Below are positions 22,060-31,988 of a stretch of DNA of 64,000 bases, piece after piece; positions within the stretch are counted from its first letter, which is position 1, and each line of letters begins with the position of its first letter. The notes under the pieces were generated by a model. That model ran no database searches. It was not told the DNA's origin and saw only the letters and a program-made list of their open reading frames with translations. The DNA comes from Coenobita brevimanus (lineage: Eukaryota > Arthropoda > Malacostraca > Decapoda > Coenobitidae): NCBI GenBank assembly GCA_032717465.1, contig CM064732.1, forward strand, positions 25,717,116-25,781,115, given 5' to 3'. Made by a program: the position numbers and the translations under genes.

Positions 22060-24345
22060 AGTCAGTTCACAGTCATGTTTTTGTTTTTGTTTTTCTAATG
22101 AATGGAGGAAGGAAAAACAAAGGAAAAAAAAGTCCATGTGCCTAAAGGCATCCTCCATTCATAAAATATTTATAACAATTGGATTTAAAATTGAGAGGAT
22201 TAAATGTATGTGGGAAGCAACTCCCAGGAAGTGAATTCCACAGAGTAGTACTGGGGATAAATGAATTTTGATAAGCAGAGGTTCTGCATTGTGGGGGAGA
22301 GAGTGTGAGTTCATGGGCGCTCCCAGCTGCCCGAGTATTTCGGGAGAAAATGTGAAGGGGAGGCACAATTGAAGCCAGTTCGTTAGAGCACTTACGGTAA
22401 AAATATCGATAAAATAGTGCTAAAGAAGCAACATCTCTAAATAACGATAACGGAAGAAGGTCCTGCGTTATGGCAGGATTATTGATTAATCTAATGGCTT
22501 TATTTTGAATTTTGTCCAACTGCCTCAATGCAACCGCTCCACATCCACTCCACAGTGGTGAACAGTATTCGATCTGAGAAAGCACATGACTTATGTATAT
22601 TGTGGCCATCTGCTCGTCAGTGAAGAACTCACGAACTCTGTACATAAGTCCCAGTTTTTTAGAAGCATTTTTAGCAAGGGATTTAACATAAGCTGTCCAG
22701 CTTAGGTTGGGGTTTAGAGTAACACCTAGGATATCAATTGTAGTGGATATGGGAATACTGACATCATTTAAAATTATGTGAGAGACTGAGGGATTCTTTC
22801 TATTGGAGAAATTAATGTATTTAGTTTTCTGAGCATTAAATGAGACCAGATTTTTTTGTTCCCCATTGATTAATTTTAGAAAGGTCCTGGTTCAGAGAAA
22901 TTGCTGTTTATTTGGGAATTTATAATATCAAATTGTGTAAAGGAGTTACTAAATGTGAAAGAACTATGAAGGGTCGAGTCATCAGCATAAGAGTGTATTG
23001 GATTGTGTGTGACAGATAGGAGGTCTTTTATATGTACGAGAAAGAGGGTTGGCGCCAAAATTGATCCCTGAGGTACGCCAGCATTTATGGAATGAAAATG
23101 AGAATAAATTCCATCTACCATGACCCGTATTTTTCTACTATGAAGGTAAGAAGAAATTAGAGGAACCAGTGATGCAAGGCCATAGAGTGACATCTTCGAC
23201 AATAAGGCCTGGTGCCATACTCTGTCAAATGCTTTTGAAATATCAAGTGCTACTGTGTGTGTTTCACCATGTTGGTCTGTTGTTTTGTTAATCTGATGGA
23301 TAGGAAGGCAAAGAATATCTACAGTTGAACGTTCATGTCTAAATCCATACTGCCGATCATTGATCAATTTATTGATTTCTAGATGCTTGACTATGTGTTT
23401 GTTAATTAGTCTCAAAAACTTTACCGAGGACGGAAATTATTGCAATTGGTTTATAGTTTGATGGATCAGAAGTTGCCCCCTTTTTAGGAACAGGATGGAT
23501 ATTTGCCTCTTTCCAAGGGGCTGGAAAAATTGAGATACGGATGCATAAACGGAAAAATTTTGCTAATACTAGAGCCAACACCGAGGAGCAATTTTTTAGT
23601 ACTATTGAAGGAATTTCATCTGGACCAGTGGCTTTGTCTGCTGATAGATTCTGTAATACGGTTTGTACGTGTCTGGTGTGAATCATGAAATGAGGTATTT
23701 CAGGGGAATCAAAATCAAGTACAGGAATATTATGATTATCTGAATTCAGGGTCGAGTTTGTTTTAAAAATGTCAACAAGAAGGTTGGCTTTTCTGCGTGG
23801 GTCACTTACTAGATTTCCATTGGGGGACTGTAACGGTGGAATGGAAGAGGTGGTAGTGAAATTAGTTTTGAATGAATTAAGGGTTGACCAGAATATTTTG
23901 TTATCATTTGGATTGTTTAGTAGTTTGTTAGCTTGTCTGTGTAGAAAGTTTGATTTAGAAAGATTGATAATAGTTTTGGCATGGTTTCTGATATTTTTAT
24001 AATAGTTAAAGGATTCTTTGGTTTTGGTCCTTGTACAAGTGTTATACGCTATTGTTTTATGTTCTGTTACTCTAGCACAATTGTGGTCAAACCATTTAGG
24101 AGAATTACATCTTTTTCTGTACCTATGATGGGGAATGAATGTTTCCATGCCAACTTTAAAGAAATCCTGTATGTGGCCCAATGTGGAATTTGCATCATGG
24201 GAGAAAAAGGAGGTCCAAGGAACATTCAGGAGAAAATTTTGTAGTCCCTCCCAGTCTGCCCCGTCGTAGTGCCATTTAGTCATCACGACAGGTTCAGAGC
24301 AGGAGGGTGTGGTAGGTGTACAAGTAAATCGAAGATATAAAGGAC
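22060..24345 (-). pseudogene. Jockey/CR1-group LINE with near-complete RT
   Basis: Minus strand, from 5': a linker after the endonuclease (24,286 downward, starting KWHYDGADWEGLQ), FWSTLNSFKTNF, ATGPDEIPSIVLKN, NIHPVPKKGATSDPSNYKP, then after a frame break INDRQYGFRHERSTVDIL, ALDISKAFDRVWHQALL with the first catalytic Asp, GVPQGSILAPTLF, SYADDSTLH with both Asp, a second frame break near 22,880, and a C-terminal domain ending near 22,142. The RT motifs are all readable, so this is younger than most relics here. It is still dead: the frame breaks near 23,405 and 22,880, and the endonuclease is missing (5' truncation at about 24,345). The piece at 16,040-16,645 is the same family. Confidence 0.88.
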
Positions 24346-25165
24346 AGAAAAAAAAATAATAAAGCTTGTCCAGATTGGAAGATCAGTCAGTCTTTCCAGT
24401 GCAGTTATCAGCACACAAGCAAAAGACGATCGGGCACTGGTATCCGACAATCACAACACCGAAGGGAGAAGGTCCAGAGAGTAGTCGTCCTTTACAGACA
24501 AATCCTGAAAAGCTACTGCCGAGAATGTGTGGAACTCGTCTCTTATTGACTTGCTTGAGGCCTCATATATCCGAAAATGTACCGAAGTAGATGTAGAGCA
24601 GTGAAGCCTTCATGTTGGTAGGCAGGGGCAAACCGACTCGTGAAGCTCTAGACAATCGAGAGAAGCAAAGCCGTTCGTCATGAGTCCACAGCATCCGGCT
24701 CGGTGGGGCAGTGAAACTTCATATCGGCAGGATGAAGCAGATCCAAACGTAATAATAGGTAAACAGTGAGTAGGAGTTGATACTTTACTCGGAAAATAGT
24801 TTTTCTTTCGGTGTAATTGAAATCTTTTCCATAATATTCCTGTCACCAGCAGATTATTTTACTCGGGTTATGGCAGACTTCTTGTAGCGCAGGAGTTAAG
24901 GGGCTCTGCAACAGTTCATTCACTAAGGGAGGTGCCACTTAAGCCTTGTAACATAAGTTAATGAAGGCAAAAATAAAAAAGAAAAATAATGTCAACGACA
25001 CTCAGCCGTTAGCACGAGACATCTGCTAACGACTTCATGGGTATAAAATGGACTCCTTTACCTATAATGGTCTTATGTAATTCTAGGTCCATATTGATAT
25101 AGAATATTTCACCTCAAAATTAGCCGTAGAACATGCTCCTGAAATTTGGATGGCATTTTCTGCGA
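24346..25165. other. No gene recognised
   Basis: Ordinary AT-rich DNA. Short frames on both strands show no family signature. Confidence 0.55.
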
Positions 25166-25166
25166 C

Positions 25167-25168
<2 letters not shown>

Positions 25169-25202
<34 letters not shown>

Positions 25203-25204
25203 AT

Positions 25205-25298
<94 letters not shown>
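25169..25298. repeat. Compound microsatellite (GT)n(AT)n
   Basis: A GT run of about 15 units, seven intervening bases, then an AT run of about 45 units. Frames through it encode only Cys-Val and Tyr-Ile repeats. Confidence 0.97.
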
Positions 25299-25303
<5 letters not shown>

Positions 25304-25446
25304 AAAACATATATAATTTATTCTCCATATTCTCACTGTAATACTTCCTCAGTCTTTCCAACCACTCTTCCCTTCCTTCAGACATGAAGCCATTCATGCA
25401 TACGACGTGATTTTAATTTCTTCAGTCAGATTTATCTGTCCATCTG

Positions 25447-25458
25447 CAGGTGCGCCAT
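25447..25458. repeat. Left target-site duplication of the I-like LINE
   Basis: CAGGTGCGCCAT here is identical to 31,765-31,776. The two copies bracket the complete LINE, as expected for target-primed reverse transcription. Confidence 0.93.
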
Positions 25459-26020
25459 CACTCTGCTGCCTGCCTCCACACTGACAACATCTCCTGCTCC
25501 TGTCTTGTTTCAACAAGGGTAACAGCTCTCCGGTTCACCGTTGATCGAGCTGCTCTGCCCTTCTTGTCTCTCGACAGTGCTTTGAGGTGTTGTTGCTGTC
25601 GTTGCTCGCCGCCTTCATCCTGACCACGCCTTGGTCTCCAGCCACTGTTGTGTACCGGGGTGCTCACGCTTGTGCGCACTCGCCCTTCAGTGGTTTCTTT
25701 TTGCCTCTTACTGTATTTCCTTTCCGGCTCTTAGTGTTCCCCTGGTACGTGGTACGAAGCCGAACCCCGCGGTTTCCAGGCGCAGGCCTGGTACACAAGG
25801 GGGCCCCGTAGTCGGGGTGGTTATAGGAAGCTGCAGGGGTGAGCCAAAACTCTGGTTAGGGCTAGGAGTAGGCAAGACCTTCGGGGCTGTGGCAAGGGCT
25901 GTCTCGCCCTCCGCTAGCGGGGGGGCAGTTTCCACCACAGTAGGTAGGCTCCTTCCTGTGTTTCTGTGTGCTTGTTTGTGTTTGTGTGCGTGCCTGTGTG
26001 AGTGATTCTGCCTGTCTGTC
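25459..26020 (+). promoter_or_regulatory. 5' untranslated leader of the I-like LINE
   Basis: Runs from the TSD to the ORF1 ATG. Non-LTR elements of this group carry an internal promoter at the element start, so the promoter should lie in the first part of this segment; I see no specific motif that proves it. The sequence contains runs of Val/Cys-like TGTGTG just upstream of the ATG. Confidence 0.6.
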
Positions 26021-27937
26021 ATGGCAGGCAAGGCTAGGTCTAGACCCCCAGGGTCTTCGAGGAATCCTCTGCCATCGAGGATCCCGATACCTGATCCTTC
26101 TGCTAGAGTCCTCACTACTGGAGATAGGGTTGGAACGGTTCCTGGGGCGTTGGGTGAGGGTATGGCTGCGGTCACCCATCCAGGAGCTGCCACAATTCGA
26201 TGTGACTCACTATCGGTCACCCACCCACCTACTGACAAGGGCAAGAAGTGCTTAACTTCTGGAAAGAAGAGGGTGCGGCATGAATCAGGAGACAGCTCAA
26301 CTGTATCTGCTGGCGATCGGGCTTGTCCAGGGAGTCCTGTCTCTGGCTCCTCTGCTTCCTCCTCTGCTGCACCCAGGAAGGTCGCCCGTCGCCATGAGGG
26401 GATGGACGTGATTCTGCCTGCTCCTCTGTCTCCAGCCCCCACCACTGCTCCTTCTGCCACCACTGCTACCGCTGCCAATCCCGCCGTTGATGCTGATGCC
26501 TCTGAGAGTGCTGAGGGGTTTACCCTTGTTACTCGCAGGGCTAGGCGTTCACCCGTTACCAAGCCTGCAGCCCAGGGTTTTTCAGCGCCTGCTACAAAAA
26601 GGCCTCCACCTGCACCTCGCCCTTCTGTGTCGGTGGCAGCTCCCCCTCCTCCCCGCTCCTCCTTCCCCGCTATCAGGGTTCCTCTGCAGCCGGGCTACAC
26701 CACCAGCTACGACGCAGTTGCGGCCCTGGAGAGGCAGCTGCCGGGTCTTGCTGTGACCAATCGCTTTGGGAGGGACGAAAGCTGTGTATTAATTCCAGCA
26801 ACAGAGGAGGCATACCTGCAACTCAAGGCGGTGGCAGAGGACGAGGCAGCTGTCGTGAAGGTGGTAGAGCTAACACGGGGCGGACAGGTCACCAAGGCCG
26901 TGGTGATGGGATACCCTCGCCGTATGCCTGTGGACATCCTGCTCCAACACGACTTGGTAGAGGAGGCGACCAGGTGTCAGCACCAGAGGACTCGGGAGGA
27001 GACGCTGCAGGTGTTCGTAACCCTCCGGGGCCCTCTTGTTCCCTCCCTAGATCTGGGGAACTGGGGTGTGTACTGGCTGCGCCCTTACACTCCAGAGCCG
27101 CTGCGATGCTTCCGCTGCCAGAGGTTCGGCCACCACCGTGCGAGCTGCAACAGACCTGTGGTGTGTGGGATGTGCAGCGGCTCCCACGAAACCGAGCAGT
27201 GCCTTGCGAGGTTCAAGGCGAAGGAGCCGGTCGCCGCCCGCTGTCCCAACTGTGCAGGCTCTCACCATGCCTGGCATCCCAGCTGCCCTGCGAGGGTGAA
27301 GAGGGTGACTCAGGGCAGGGAGGGGCAAGTCTCTTGGGTGCGGCAGCAACAGGCATCGATAGCGACACCCGCTCCCCCGGGCACTTTTGTTTGGGGTCAG
27401 CAGCGCCGCTCTCAGGAGCCAGGCCCACCGGTTCTGAGCGAGTCGGCCTTTCCCCCCTTGACACCTGCTTTGAGGACAGCCAGTGCGGTGGCAGAGGTTC
27501 ACCATCCAGCGACCCCGGTGGCTCGGGTGCCCTCACCTCCTCCTTCCCGGGCGGCTCCTGTGACAGCGCCAGTGTCTCAGGCGTCTACTCCAGAGGAACC
27601 GCTATTTACCAAGGACGAGCTGCGTCACCTTGGGGCTCAGATGGCGGAGGCCATCACGAGTGCAGTGGCTCGGGCTTTGGGGGTTCAGCTGGGGTCAGGC
27701 CCCTTGGTGGCTGTGATCGACAGGTGGCTGGAGTGGAGCGTCGGCAAGCGGCGAGGGACCCCTGCTCCTGTCTCGGGCAGGCCTCCTCGCGCCCCTCGGA
27801 AGTCGGGCTCGCCCACATGGACGACTGCACAGAAGGCGTCCAGGGCTGGGGTCAGGGCTCGGCCCCGTCGTGCCCAGACTCCTGCCACTCTCCGACTCCC
27901 GTCTGCCCTCAGGTGCTTCCATCAACTCCTCCTTTGA
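26021..27937 (+). CDS. I-like LINE ORF1: nucleic-acid-binding Gag-like protein
   Basis: 638 codons from an ATG (context GTCATGG). ORF1 proteins of this group bind the element RNA and form the ribonucleoprotein used for retrotransposition. Residues 1-220 are low-complexity Ser/Pro/Ala/Thr. Residues about 225-350 are a folded-looking domain just ahead of the knuckles. Three zinc knuckles follow at about 363-422: CFRCQRFGHHRASC (CX2CX4HX4C), CGMCSGSHETEQC (CX2CX3HX4C) and CPNCAGSHHAWHPSC (CX2CX3HX6C). This triple series is the one seen in I, Jockey and R1 ORF1 proteins. The C-terminal third is Pro/Ser/Arg-rich. The frame ends at TGA 27,935-27,937 in the context CTT TGA C, inside the ORF2 open frame, so the two ORFs overlap. 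Confidence 0.9.
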   Translation: MAGKARSRPPGSSRNPLPSRIPIPDPSARVLTTGDRVGTVPGALGEGMAAVTHPGAATIRCDSLSVTHPPTDKGKKCLTSGKKRVRHESGDSSTVSAGDRACPGSPVSGSSASSSAAPRKVARRHEGMDVILPAPLSPAPTTAPSATTATAANPAVDADASESAEGFTLVTRRARRSPVTKPAAQGFSAPATKRPPPAPRPSVSVAAPPPPRSSFPAIRVPLQPGYTTSYDAVAALERQLPGLAVTNRFGRDESCVLIPATEEAYLQLKAVAEDEAAVVKVVELTRGGQVTKAVVMGYPRRMPVDILLQHDLVEEATRCQHQRTREETLQVFVTLRGPLVPSLDLGNWGVYWLRPYTPEPLRCFRCQRFGHHRASCNRPVVCGMCSGSHETEQCLARFKAKEPVAARCPNCAGSHHAWHPSCPARVKRVTQGREGQVSWVRQQQASIATPAPPGTFVWGQQRRSQEPGPPVLSESAFPPLTPALRTASAVAEVHHPATPVARVPSPPPSRAAPVTAPVSQASTPEEPLFTKDELRHLGAQMAEAITSAVARALGVQLGSGPLVAVIDRWLEWSVGKRRGTPAPVSGRPPRAPRKSGSPTWTTAQKASRAGVRARPRRAQTPATLRLPSALRCFHQLLL

Positions 27938-27938
27938 C
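27929..27938 (+). promoter_or_regulatory. Candidate +1 frameshift site (CTC CTT TGA C) joining ORF1 to ORF2
   Basis: ORF1 ends CTC CTC CTT TGA. If the tRNA on CTT slips one base forward, the next codon is GAC at 27,936 in the ORF2 frame, which is open from there to 31,673. CTT TGA C is the shifty-stop arrangement known from the bacterial release factor 2 gene, and +1 slipping on CUU is known in yeast Ty1. ORF2 has no ATG before its first endonuclease motif, which fits. Termination-reinitiation is the alternative. Confidence 0.45.
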
Positions 27939-30900
27939 TCGGGGGTCGAGCGATCCCCGCCTCAGTCTGTCTCTGGATGCAGGGAGGTCGTCTCCCTTCG
28001 CCTCCTCCAGTGGAACTGTGTTGGGGCAATGAGCAAGCTACCCCTCCTTCAAGAGGTGGCCGTCAGAGATCGCCCGCATCTTATTCTGCTGCAGGAAACC
28101 CTTCTGTCTGAGGGCTCCTCCTTTCGTTTGGCGGGTTATACCGCCCATCTCCTCCCTCGTGAGCGTGGTGTGTCCAGGGGCTGTGCCATACTGGTCCGTG
28201 ACCACATTGCCTCCACTAGCTGTGTACCCCCTCCCTTCTGTGGAGATGGTGTGGAGGTCCAGGGCGTGGTGCTTCACTTGGCGGGGTCGCCCCTTACTGT
28301 GTACAATGTGTACCGTAGTTCTCGGGCAGCCCTGGAGCTGGGGGACTTGTTCTCCCAGGCTGCCGGGGGGCCGGTATACATTGGGGGCGATTTCAACGCA
28401 CACCATGCTCTGTTGTCCTCGCCTCTCCCCTCCAACGAGGCAGGTCGGCACATTTCCATCACTCTGGAGGAGGTGGGTGGTGTATCCCTGCTGAATGATG
28501 TCAACGAACCCACACATGTCCGTGGAGGTCGGCTGGACCTGGCCTTCCTCTCGACTCCTCTAGCAGGCTCCACTGTGTGGTCGCTCCATCCCTACCTTAT
28601 GAGCGATCACTTTGCCATTGTGGTGGACCTGCCATTGCCTCCCCTCCCTCTCTTCGAGCCGCCTCCGCTACGGTGGGATGTGGGCAGGGCAGATTGGGAA
28701 GCCTTTGATAAGGCCCTCACTCTCACTTTCTCCTCCTCTCCCCCGGCGTTGGACCTAGAGAGTTGTGCAGGTCAGGTTGCCGCTGTCTTTCGGCAGGCTG
28801 CTTCTATTGCCATCCCTTTGCGGAAGCGCTTTGCAAGGTGCTACCGGGACGGTTGGTTCTACTGCGATAGGGTCAAAGAGCTGAACCGCAGGCTTAATGC
28901 GGCACGCAGACAGTACCGGCGGCGCCGCACTTCGCCGTGCCGCCGGTGCTTGTTTGCCGTGTCTCGTCATGTCCTTGCGGAGAAGCGCCGCCTTAGGGAG
29001 GAGGCGTGGATTGTATGGTGTCGCACCCTTGATTCTCACTCCACACTTCGTGAGATGTGGAGGAGAATCAGGTCCGTCTCTGGTCCACGTCCCTCCCGTC
29101 CGCCTTCGCATCCCGACCCTGTTGCAGAGGCCGACCGCCTGGCTCAGCACTTTGCTGACCGCTCCGCCTCCTCCAATCTCCCGCGATCAGTCTTGGCTGT
29201 TCAAGAGCAATTGTCCGACTCTCGTGCTGTGGCTGTCCAGGCGGCGTGTGATCAGTCTGACCCAGCCGATTGCCCCATCACCAGTAGGGAGCTGCTGGCA
29301 GCTTTGCGGCGCAGGGCGGACACTGCTCCAGGCCTTGATGGGCTGACATACTCCATCCTGTCACACGCGGGAGATTGTGGTATGGAGCGGCTTCTTGGTC
29401 TGCTCAACCTCTCGTGGTCTGAAGGGCGTCTCCCGAGTTTGTGGAAGGCTGCTGTTATTCACCCTATCCCGAAGCCAAATGCTCCCGGTGCCATGCGCCC
29501 CATTTCCCTCCTTAGCTGTATTGCCAAGACGGCTGAGCGAGTTGTGCGGGCGCGTCTTGCATGGAGACTGGGTCCGCTTCACCCAAGGATCTTTGCTTAT
29601 CATCCTGGCAGGAGTGCTTCTCACTGCCTTGCATCGTTCCTTGGGGAGCTTCGGGGTGGTGTGGGGATGGCGGTGTTCCTCGACCTCGAGAAGGCCTTCG
29701 AGCTGGCAAGCCCTGCGGTCATCTTGCAGGCTCTGGCGGCTCGGGGGTTGGGCGGTAAGCTTTTGTCATGGGTTAGTGACTTCTTTTGTGGTCGCTCAGC
29801 AGGAGTCCGATTTCAGGGGCGTCTCTCCCCCTTTTATGACTACCAGAATGGTACTCCTCAGGGGAGTGTGTTGAGCCCTCTCCTTTTTAACGTTCTGGTG
29901 GAGGGGCTCCTTGATGTAGACTTCGGTCGTGGGGTCACCCTCTTATCTTATGCCGATGATCTGGCCCTGATCTTTACCAGGAGGGACTGCTTTGCCCAGG
30001 CGAACGAGGCTCTGGCCAGGTTGTATGGCAAATGCTCAGAACCTGGCCTCAAAATCAACTTTGCCAAGTCAAAGTGTTTGCCTTTTGGCCTCCTTCCCCC
30101 ACATTTTCCACTCGTGCTGGGGGGTCACCAGCTGTCCTTCGTGGCCGTCCACAAGTATCTTGGGGTGTGGTTCGATAGTAACCTCACCTTTGCGAGCCAT
30201 GTCCGCTATTTGCGTGAGCGAGCGTCCACGCGTCTCTCTGCCCTTCGCTCCCTCTCCAAGAAGAGTTTGGGGGCCTCCTATATGGTACTCAGAACTTTTT
30301 ACACACACGCTATTAGGTCGCTGGTAGATTACAGTGCCATATGCTTGACTGGTCTTGCCCCGCGGGTTTCTCAGTCTCTTGAGGTCGTGCAGAATGACGC
30401 TTTGCGGGTCATTCTGCATGCGCCTCCTTGGACCCGGCTGGTCAATCTGAGGTTGGAGAGCAGTTTCCCATCTTTGAGGGGTAGAATTATGCTCCGTGCT
30501 GCAGCAACTACTCTGCAGCTGGTACACCGCAGACCCACTCTCCCTGTCTCTGCTCTCCTCCTGAGGCTCTTGTCACGCCCTCCTGACCCGGCCCCTCGGC
30601 GAGACTGGGCTCGAGCAATGGTTGCTATGTTGCATGACATGGGGGCTGCTGACTCCATCTGCCAGGTCCCTGATGCACCCTTTGCTGGGTTTGAGTATCC
30701 GCCCCCATGGGAGCCTCCCCCATTCCAGTTGATTTGTCCAGCACGTGCCAAGCCCCGTGGCACCATCCCTGCCCTCCTCCGTCAGGATGGTCTCCGCCGG
30801 GTTGCGGCTCTGGGATCTCCGGGATCGGCTGTGTACTACACCGATGGTTCTGTGGCGGCTGATGGTGCTGCAGGGGCGGCCTTCATTTTTGGGGACACGG

Positions 30901-31673
30901 TGGAGTCTTGGCGGCTTTCACAGGGGGCCTCTGTGTTCCAGGCAGAGCTGGCGGCTATACTGGGGGCTTTGCGGCATGCACACCACCATCAATATCGCCG
31001 TGTGGTCGTCCATTCGGACTCGCTCTCTGCCATCATGGGTCTCCGCTCCTTCTCCCTCAAGGATAATGTCTTTTTGCTGTCGGCGATTTACACCTTCGCC
31101 TCTCTCCTGGTCTGCAGGGGTGCATCTGTTGTCCTGCACTGGCTCCCGGGGCATGTTGACATCCACGGGAACGAGTTGGCGGATGAGGCTGCACGCTCTG
31201 CGTGTTCCCTTCCTGCTGTCACGTTCCCATTCGGCAGAGGCCGGGCTCAGATTGTCAAGTCTTTCGCTGCTACAATCTGGCAGTTGTCATTGGAAGAGCA
31301 TAGGCTAGTGGTATCAGAGGGCTCCCGTTCTGCCACGTGGTATGCCGCTGCTACATCATACTCCCAGCTGCAGCCCCCCCCAGGTCTGACGAATTTTTTG
31401 CTTGTGAGGCTCAGGCGCTTGCGGCTTGGCTTTTTATGTTATAAGCAGATCACTGGGGTGGAACCTAACTCGTGTGAACATTGCTTAGAGAGGGAGACGG
31501 AGCCCCTCCTTCATTATATGCTAAGGTGTCCTGTCACTGACATCTTCCGCTCGCATTTGGGAGGTGCTTTTGTGCCATCTGGGGATGATGTCCGTGATGC
31601 CTCTGCCATTGTTGCCCGTTTGCCGATGGAACTTCTGCTGCGGGTGGTCAGTCGCCACCCCCCTCCTCGCTAA
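27936..31673 (+). CDS. I-like LINE ORF2: endonuclease, reverse transcriptase, RNase H
   Basis: Open from at least 27,870 to a TAA at 31,671-31,673 (about 1,250 residues). Numbering codons from 27,870: an apurinic-type endonuclease at about 45-260 with QWNCVGA (Asn 49), QETLL, GGDFNAHH, LDLAFL and SDHFAI; RT at about 500-760 with IHPIPKPN, VFLDLEKAFE (Asp 605), GTPQGSVLSPLLF and SYADDLAL (Asp 696 and 697); RNase H at about 988-1,110 with YYTDGS, FQAELAAI, VHSDS and LPGHVDIHGNELADE, so the Asp-Glu-Asp-Asp/His set is present; and a C-terminal CX2CX9HX4C motif at about 1,202. It nicks the target, primes cDNA synthesis there and removes RNA. The first in-frame ATG (28,029) lies after the QWN motif, so initiation must come from upstream, by frameshift, reinitiation or a non-AUG codon. 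Confidence 0.92.
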   Translation, partial: DSGVERSPPQSVSGCREVVSLRLLQWNCVGAMSKLPLLQEVAVRDRPHLILLQETLLSEGSSFRLAGYTAHLLPRERGVSRGCAILVRDHIASTSCVPPPFCGDGVEVQGVVLHLAGSPLTVYNVYRSSRAALELGDLFSQAAGGPVYIGGDFNAHHALLSSPLPSNEAGRHISITLEEVGGVSLLNDVNEPTHVRGGRLDLAFLSTPLAGSTVWSLHPYLMSDHFAIVVDLPLPPLPLFEPPPLRWDVGRADWEAFDKALTLTFSSSPPALDLESCAGQVAAVFRQAASIAIPLRKRFARCYRDGWFYCDRVKELNRRLNAARRQYRRRRTSPCRRCLFAVSRHVLAEKRRLREEAWIVWCRTLDSHSTLREMWRRIRSVSGPRPSRPPSHPDPVAEADRLAQHFADRSASSNLPRSVLAVQEQLSDSRAVAVQAACDQSDPADCPITSRELLAALRRRADTAPGLDGLTYSILSHAGDCGMERLLGLLNLSWSEGRLPSLWKAAVIHPIPKPNAPGAMRPISLLSCIAKTAERVVRARLAWRLGPLHPRIFAYHPGRSASHCLASFLGELRGGVGMAVFLDLEKAFELASPAVILQALAARGLGGKLLSWVSDFFCGRSAGVRFQGRLSPFYDYQNGTPQGSVLSPLLFNVLVEGLLDVDFGRGVTLLSYADDLALIFTRRDCFAQANEALARLYGKCSEPGLKINFAKSKCLPFGLLPPHFPLVLGGHQLSFVAVHKYLGVWFDSNLTFASHVRYLRERASTRLSALRSLSKKSLGASYMVLRTFYTHAIRSLVDYSAICLTGLAPRVSQSLEVVQNDALRVILHAPPWTRLVNLRLESSFPSLRGRIMLRAAATTLQLVHRRPTLPVSALLLRLLSRPPDPAPRRDWARAMVAMLHDMGAADSICQVPDAPFAGFEYPPPWEPPPFQLICPARAKPRGTIPALLRQDGLRRVAALGSPGSAVYYTDGSVAADGAAGAAFIFGDTVESWRLSQGASVFQAELAAILGALRHAHHHQYRRVVVHSDSLSAIMGLRSFSLKDNVFLLSAIYTFASLLVCRGASVVLHWLPGHVDIHGNELADEAARSACSLPAVTFPFGRGRAQIVKSFAATIWQLSLEEHRLVVSEGSRSATWYAAATSYSQLQPPPGLTNFLLVRLRRLRLGFLCYKQITGVEPNSCEHCLERETEPLLHYMLRCPVTDIFRSHLGGAFVPSGDDVRDASAIVARLPMELLLRVVSRHPPPR

Positions 31674-31764
31674 TATGAGCAGCGCATGCTAGCGCACCTG
31701 TAACGGGCTCACTTATTTGCCCGTGTCCCAGTCTGATCTGGGACGAATATCACAACAACAACAA
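31674..31764 (+). other. 3' UTR and (CAA)n tail of the I-like LINE
   Basis: A short 3' UTR of about 75 bases contains CCAGTCTGATCTGG, a small hairpin (CCAG...CTGG), and ends in CACAACAACAACAA. Elements of the I group end in simple trinucleotide repeats instead of poly(A), and the 3' hairpin and repeat are what their RT recognises. Confidence 0.8.
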
Positions 31765-31776
31765 CAGGTGCGCCAT
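31765..31776. repeat. Right target-site duplication of the I-like LINE
   Basis: CAGGTGCGCCAT, identical to 25,447-25,458, directly after the (CAA)n tail. Confidence 0.93.
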
Positions 31777-31902
31777 GATGGGCTTCAGCCATGAATGCCT
31801 ACCACAGGCAAGAAGCGGCTGCTAGCTTTCTTTAATCTTTCGTCCATTTGCTTCTTCACATATAGATATACTCATCCATATACCCAGTCAGTCCTCCTCT
31901 TC

Positions 31903-31904
<2 letters not shown>

Positions 31905-31988
<84 letters not shown>
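31905..31988. repeat. Compound microsatellite (CT)n(CA)n
   Basis: A CT run passing without interruption into a CA run. Confidence 0.97.

Larger units (their letters stand above)
25459..31764 (+). mobile_element. Complete I-like LINE with TSDs and (CAA)n tail
   Basis: A 6.3-kb non-LTR retrotransposon. Perfect 12-bp direct repeats flank it, the 3' end is CACAACAACAACAA, and it has a 5' leader of about 560 bp, ORF1 with three zinc knuckles and ORF2 with endonuclease, RT, RNase H and a C-terminal Cys-His motif. GC content is visibly higher than the surroundings. RNase H after RT, the three-knuckle ORF1 and the simple trinucleotide tail place it in the I group (I or Nimb-like). Neither ORF has an internal stop in its frame, and I found all expected catalytic residues, so it may be a recent insertion capable of mobility. 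That is an inference; no expression data are available. Confidence 0.93.

Noticed and set aside
25708..26562. 284-codon open frame on the minus strand
   Set aside because: Antisense to the leader and ORF1 of the I-like LINE. GC-rich DNA with few stop triplets gives long shadow frames; there is no domain.
26974..28032. 352-codon frame on the plus strand overlapping the ORF1/ORF2 junction
   Set aside because: Third frame across ORF1; the frame with the zinc knuckles and the frame with the endonuclease are the real ones.
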